From positions 1-5,036 of the forward strand of contig CAKQZO010000124.1 of the NCBI GenBank assembly GCA_934293835.1: DNA of 5,036 nucleotides. Direction: 5' to 3'. The position numbers were made by a program, and so were the translations under genes. This DNA comes from an uncultured Lacticaseibacillus sp. (GTDB taxonomy: Bacteria; Bacillota; Bacilli; Lactobacillales; Lactobacillaceae). Shown here one piece after another: positions 4,124 to 5,036 of this stretch; position 1 is the stretch's first letter, and every line of letters starts with the position of its first letter. A model generated the notes under the pieces. The model made no database searches. It saw only the letters and a list, made by a program, of their open reading frames with translations, and was not told the DNA's origin.

Positions 4124-5036
4124 TTAACGCAGTGCTTGGGCCGCGGTGATGATGGCCAGCTTGTAGACATCTTCTTCGTTGCAGCCGCGAGACAAGTCTG
4201 CCACTGGGGCATTGAGACCTTGGAGGATCGGGCCGATGGCTTCGAAGTTACCGAAGCGTTGGGCGATCTTGTAGCCGATGTTGCCGGCTTGCAGGTCTGG
4301 GAAGATGAAGACGTTGGCTTGGCCGGCCACCTCAGAATCAGGCGCCTTGAGCCGCGCAACGGTTGGCACGAAGGCCGCGTCGAATTGCAGTTCGCCGTCT
4401 AAGGCGAGGTCTGGGTTCAATTCATGGGCGATCTTCGTCGCTTCGACAACCTTGTCCACTTGTGGGGCCTTGGCACTCCCCTTGGTGGAGAAGCTCAACA
4501 AGGCGACTTTAGGATTGATGTCGAACAACTTGGCCGTCCGCGCAGATTCAACGGCGATCTCGGCGAGTTCTTGGGCGTTCGGGTCGATGTTGATGGCGTT
4601 GTCAGCGAACAAGTAGCGCTCGTCACGACCGCGCTGCATGATGAAGGCCCCAGAGATGCGGGTCGCGTCTGGCCGCGTCTTGACGATCTGCAACGCAGGC
4701 CGTACCGTGTCGGCAGTGGAGTGCACCGCGCCGGAAACCATCCCGTCCGCCTTGCCTAAATAAACCAGCATGGTGCCGAAGTAGTTCGGATCCCGCACGA
4801 TCTTATCGGCTTGCTCAGCCGTCGCCTTGCCTTTGCGGCGCTCAATGAACGCCTGCGCCATTTCGTCATGGAACGCGTCGGTTTCTGGGTCGCGCACGGT
4901 AACCTTGGTGATGTCGAAGCCTTTTTCTGCAGCGACCTTGGCCACTTCGTTCTGGTTTCCCAACAGCACTGGCTTGATCAAGCCGTTGGCCGCCAGCCGC
5001 ACCGCCGCGCCGATGATGCGGGGGTCAAGCCCTTCT
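4124..5036 (-). CDS. pta: Phosphate acetyltransferase, 5' end beyond the window
   Basis: It interconverts acetyl-CoA plus phosphate and acetyl-phosphate plus CoA (EC 2.3.1.8) in the cytoplasm, paired with acetate kinase. The frame is open to the window edge: 304 codons minus the stop give 303 visible residues, starting EGLDPRIIGAAVRLAANG, so only about 20 of the usual 320-330 residues are missing. Key blocks in visible numbering: LGKADGMVSGAVHSTAD (93-109), LLSFSTKGSA (179-188), DGELQFDAAFVP (213-224), FIFPDLQAGNIGYK (243-256), and DLSRGCNEEDVY (280-291). The last holds Ser282, Arg283 and Asp289, which match the Ser309/Arg310/Asp316 active-site residues known for the Methanosarcina thermophila enzyme. 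A GTG at 5000-5002 is an internal Val codon, not the start. The pattern is that of the short Pta, without the N-terminal regulatory domains of E. coli Pta. It is followed by its own terminator, so it is probably transcribed apart from tsaE. Acetate kinase is not in the window. Confidence 0.96.
   Translation of the reverse strand, partial: EGLDPRIIGAAVRLAANGLIKPVLLGNQNEVAKVAAEKGFDITKVTVRDPETDAFHDEMAQAFIERRKGKATAEQADKIVRDPNYFGTMLVYLGKADGMVSGAVHSTADTVRPALQIVKTRPDATRISGAFIMQRGRDERYLFADNAINIDPNAQELAEIAVESARTAKLFDINPKVALLSFSTKGSAKAPQVDKVVEATKIAHELNPDLALDGELQFDAAFVPTVARLKAPDSEVAGQANVFIFPDLQAGNIGYKIAQRFGNFEAIGPILQGLNAPVADLSRGCNEEDVYKLAIITAAQALR

Noticed and set aside
4124..5002. pta read as complete from the GTG at 5002
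   Set aside because: The frame continues to the window edge with the conserved EGLDPRIIGAA stretch, which belongs to the Pta N-terminus; the true start is outside.
1..5036. Mobile element, phage, CRISPR or defence system
   Set aside because: No transposase, integrase, terminal inverted repeats, regular direct repeats or defence-type domains are visible; the supported genes are core or common transport and peptidase genes with similar base composition.

Overview
The window looks like a core chromosomal segment of a GC-rich lactic acid bacterium, probably a lactobacillus. The evidence is a PepI-type proline iminopeptidase of the lactobacillar kind, AGGAGG-type ribosome binding sites, frequent GTG/TTG starts, U-tailed intrinsic terminators, and genes clearly above 50% GC by eye. 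I cannot name the species. I see no insertion sequence, prophage, CRISPR, tRNA or rRNA.

Layout from left to right. (a) The 3' part of a plus-strand DnaQ-like (DEDDh) 3'-5' exonuclease, 2-355. (b) A hairpin at 363-404 that can terminate convergent transcription from both sides. All other genes are on the minus strand. (c) A small membrane-anchored matrixin-like zinc metallopeptidase, 404-1090. (d) A 251-base gap, 1091-1341, with a strong minus-strand terminator in its middle, a weak candidate promoter and repeated AGGCA-type elements. (e) A 12-segment MFS transporter, 1342-2502, with its own promoter that has a perfect 6+6 palindrome between the -35 and -10. (f) A terminator at 2576-2623. (g) Proline iminopeptidase pepI, 2635-3516, and (h) tsaE, 3544-3999. 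These two lie 27 bases apart and probably form an operon driven by a promoter at 4033-4061. (i) A 13-bp hairpin terminator at 4072-4103. (j) Phosphate acetyltransferase pta, from 4124 to the window end, missing only its first residues.

Reading in the direction of minus-strand transcription, the units are: pta; tsaE-pepI; the MFS gene; the metallopeptidase gene. pta serves acetyl-phosphate/acetyl-CoA interconversion, tsaE serves tRNA t6A modification, and pepI serves peptide nitrogen use. I see no pathway linking all of them, and nothing amounts to a convincing new multi-gene system. The parts most worth a second look are the leader of the metallopeptidase gene and the palindrome in the MFS promoter.
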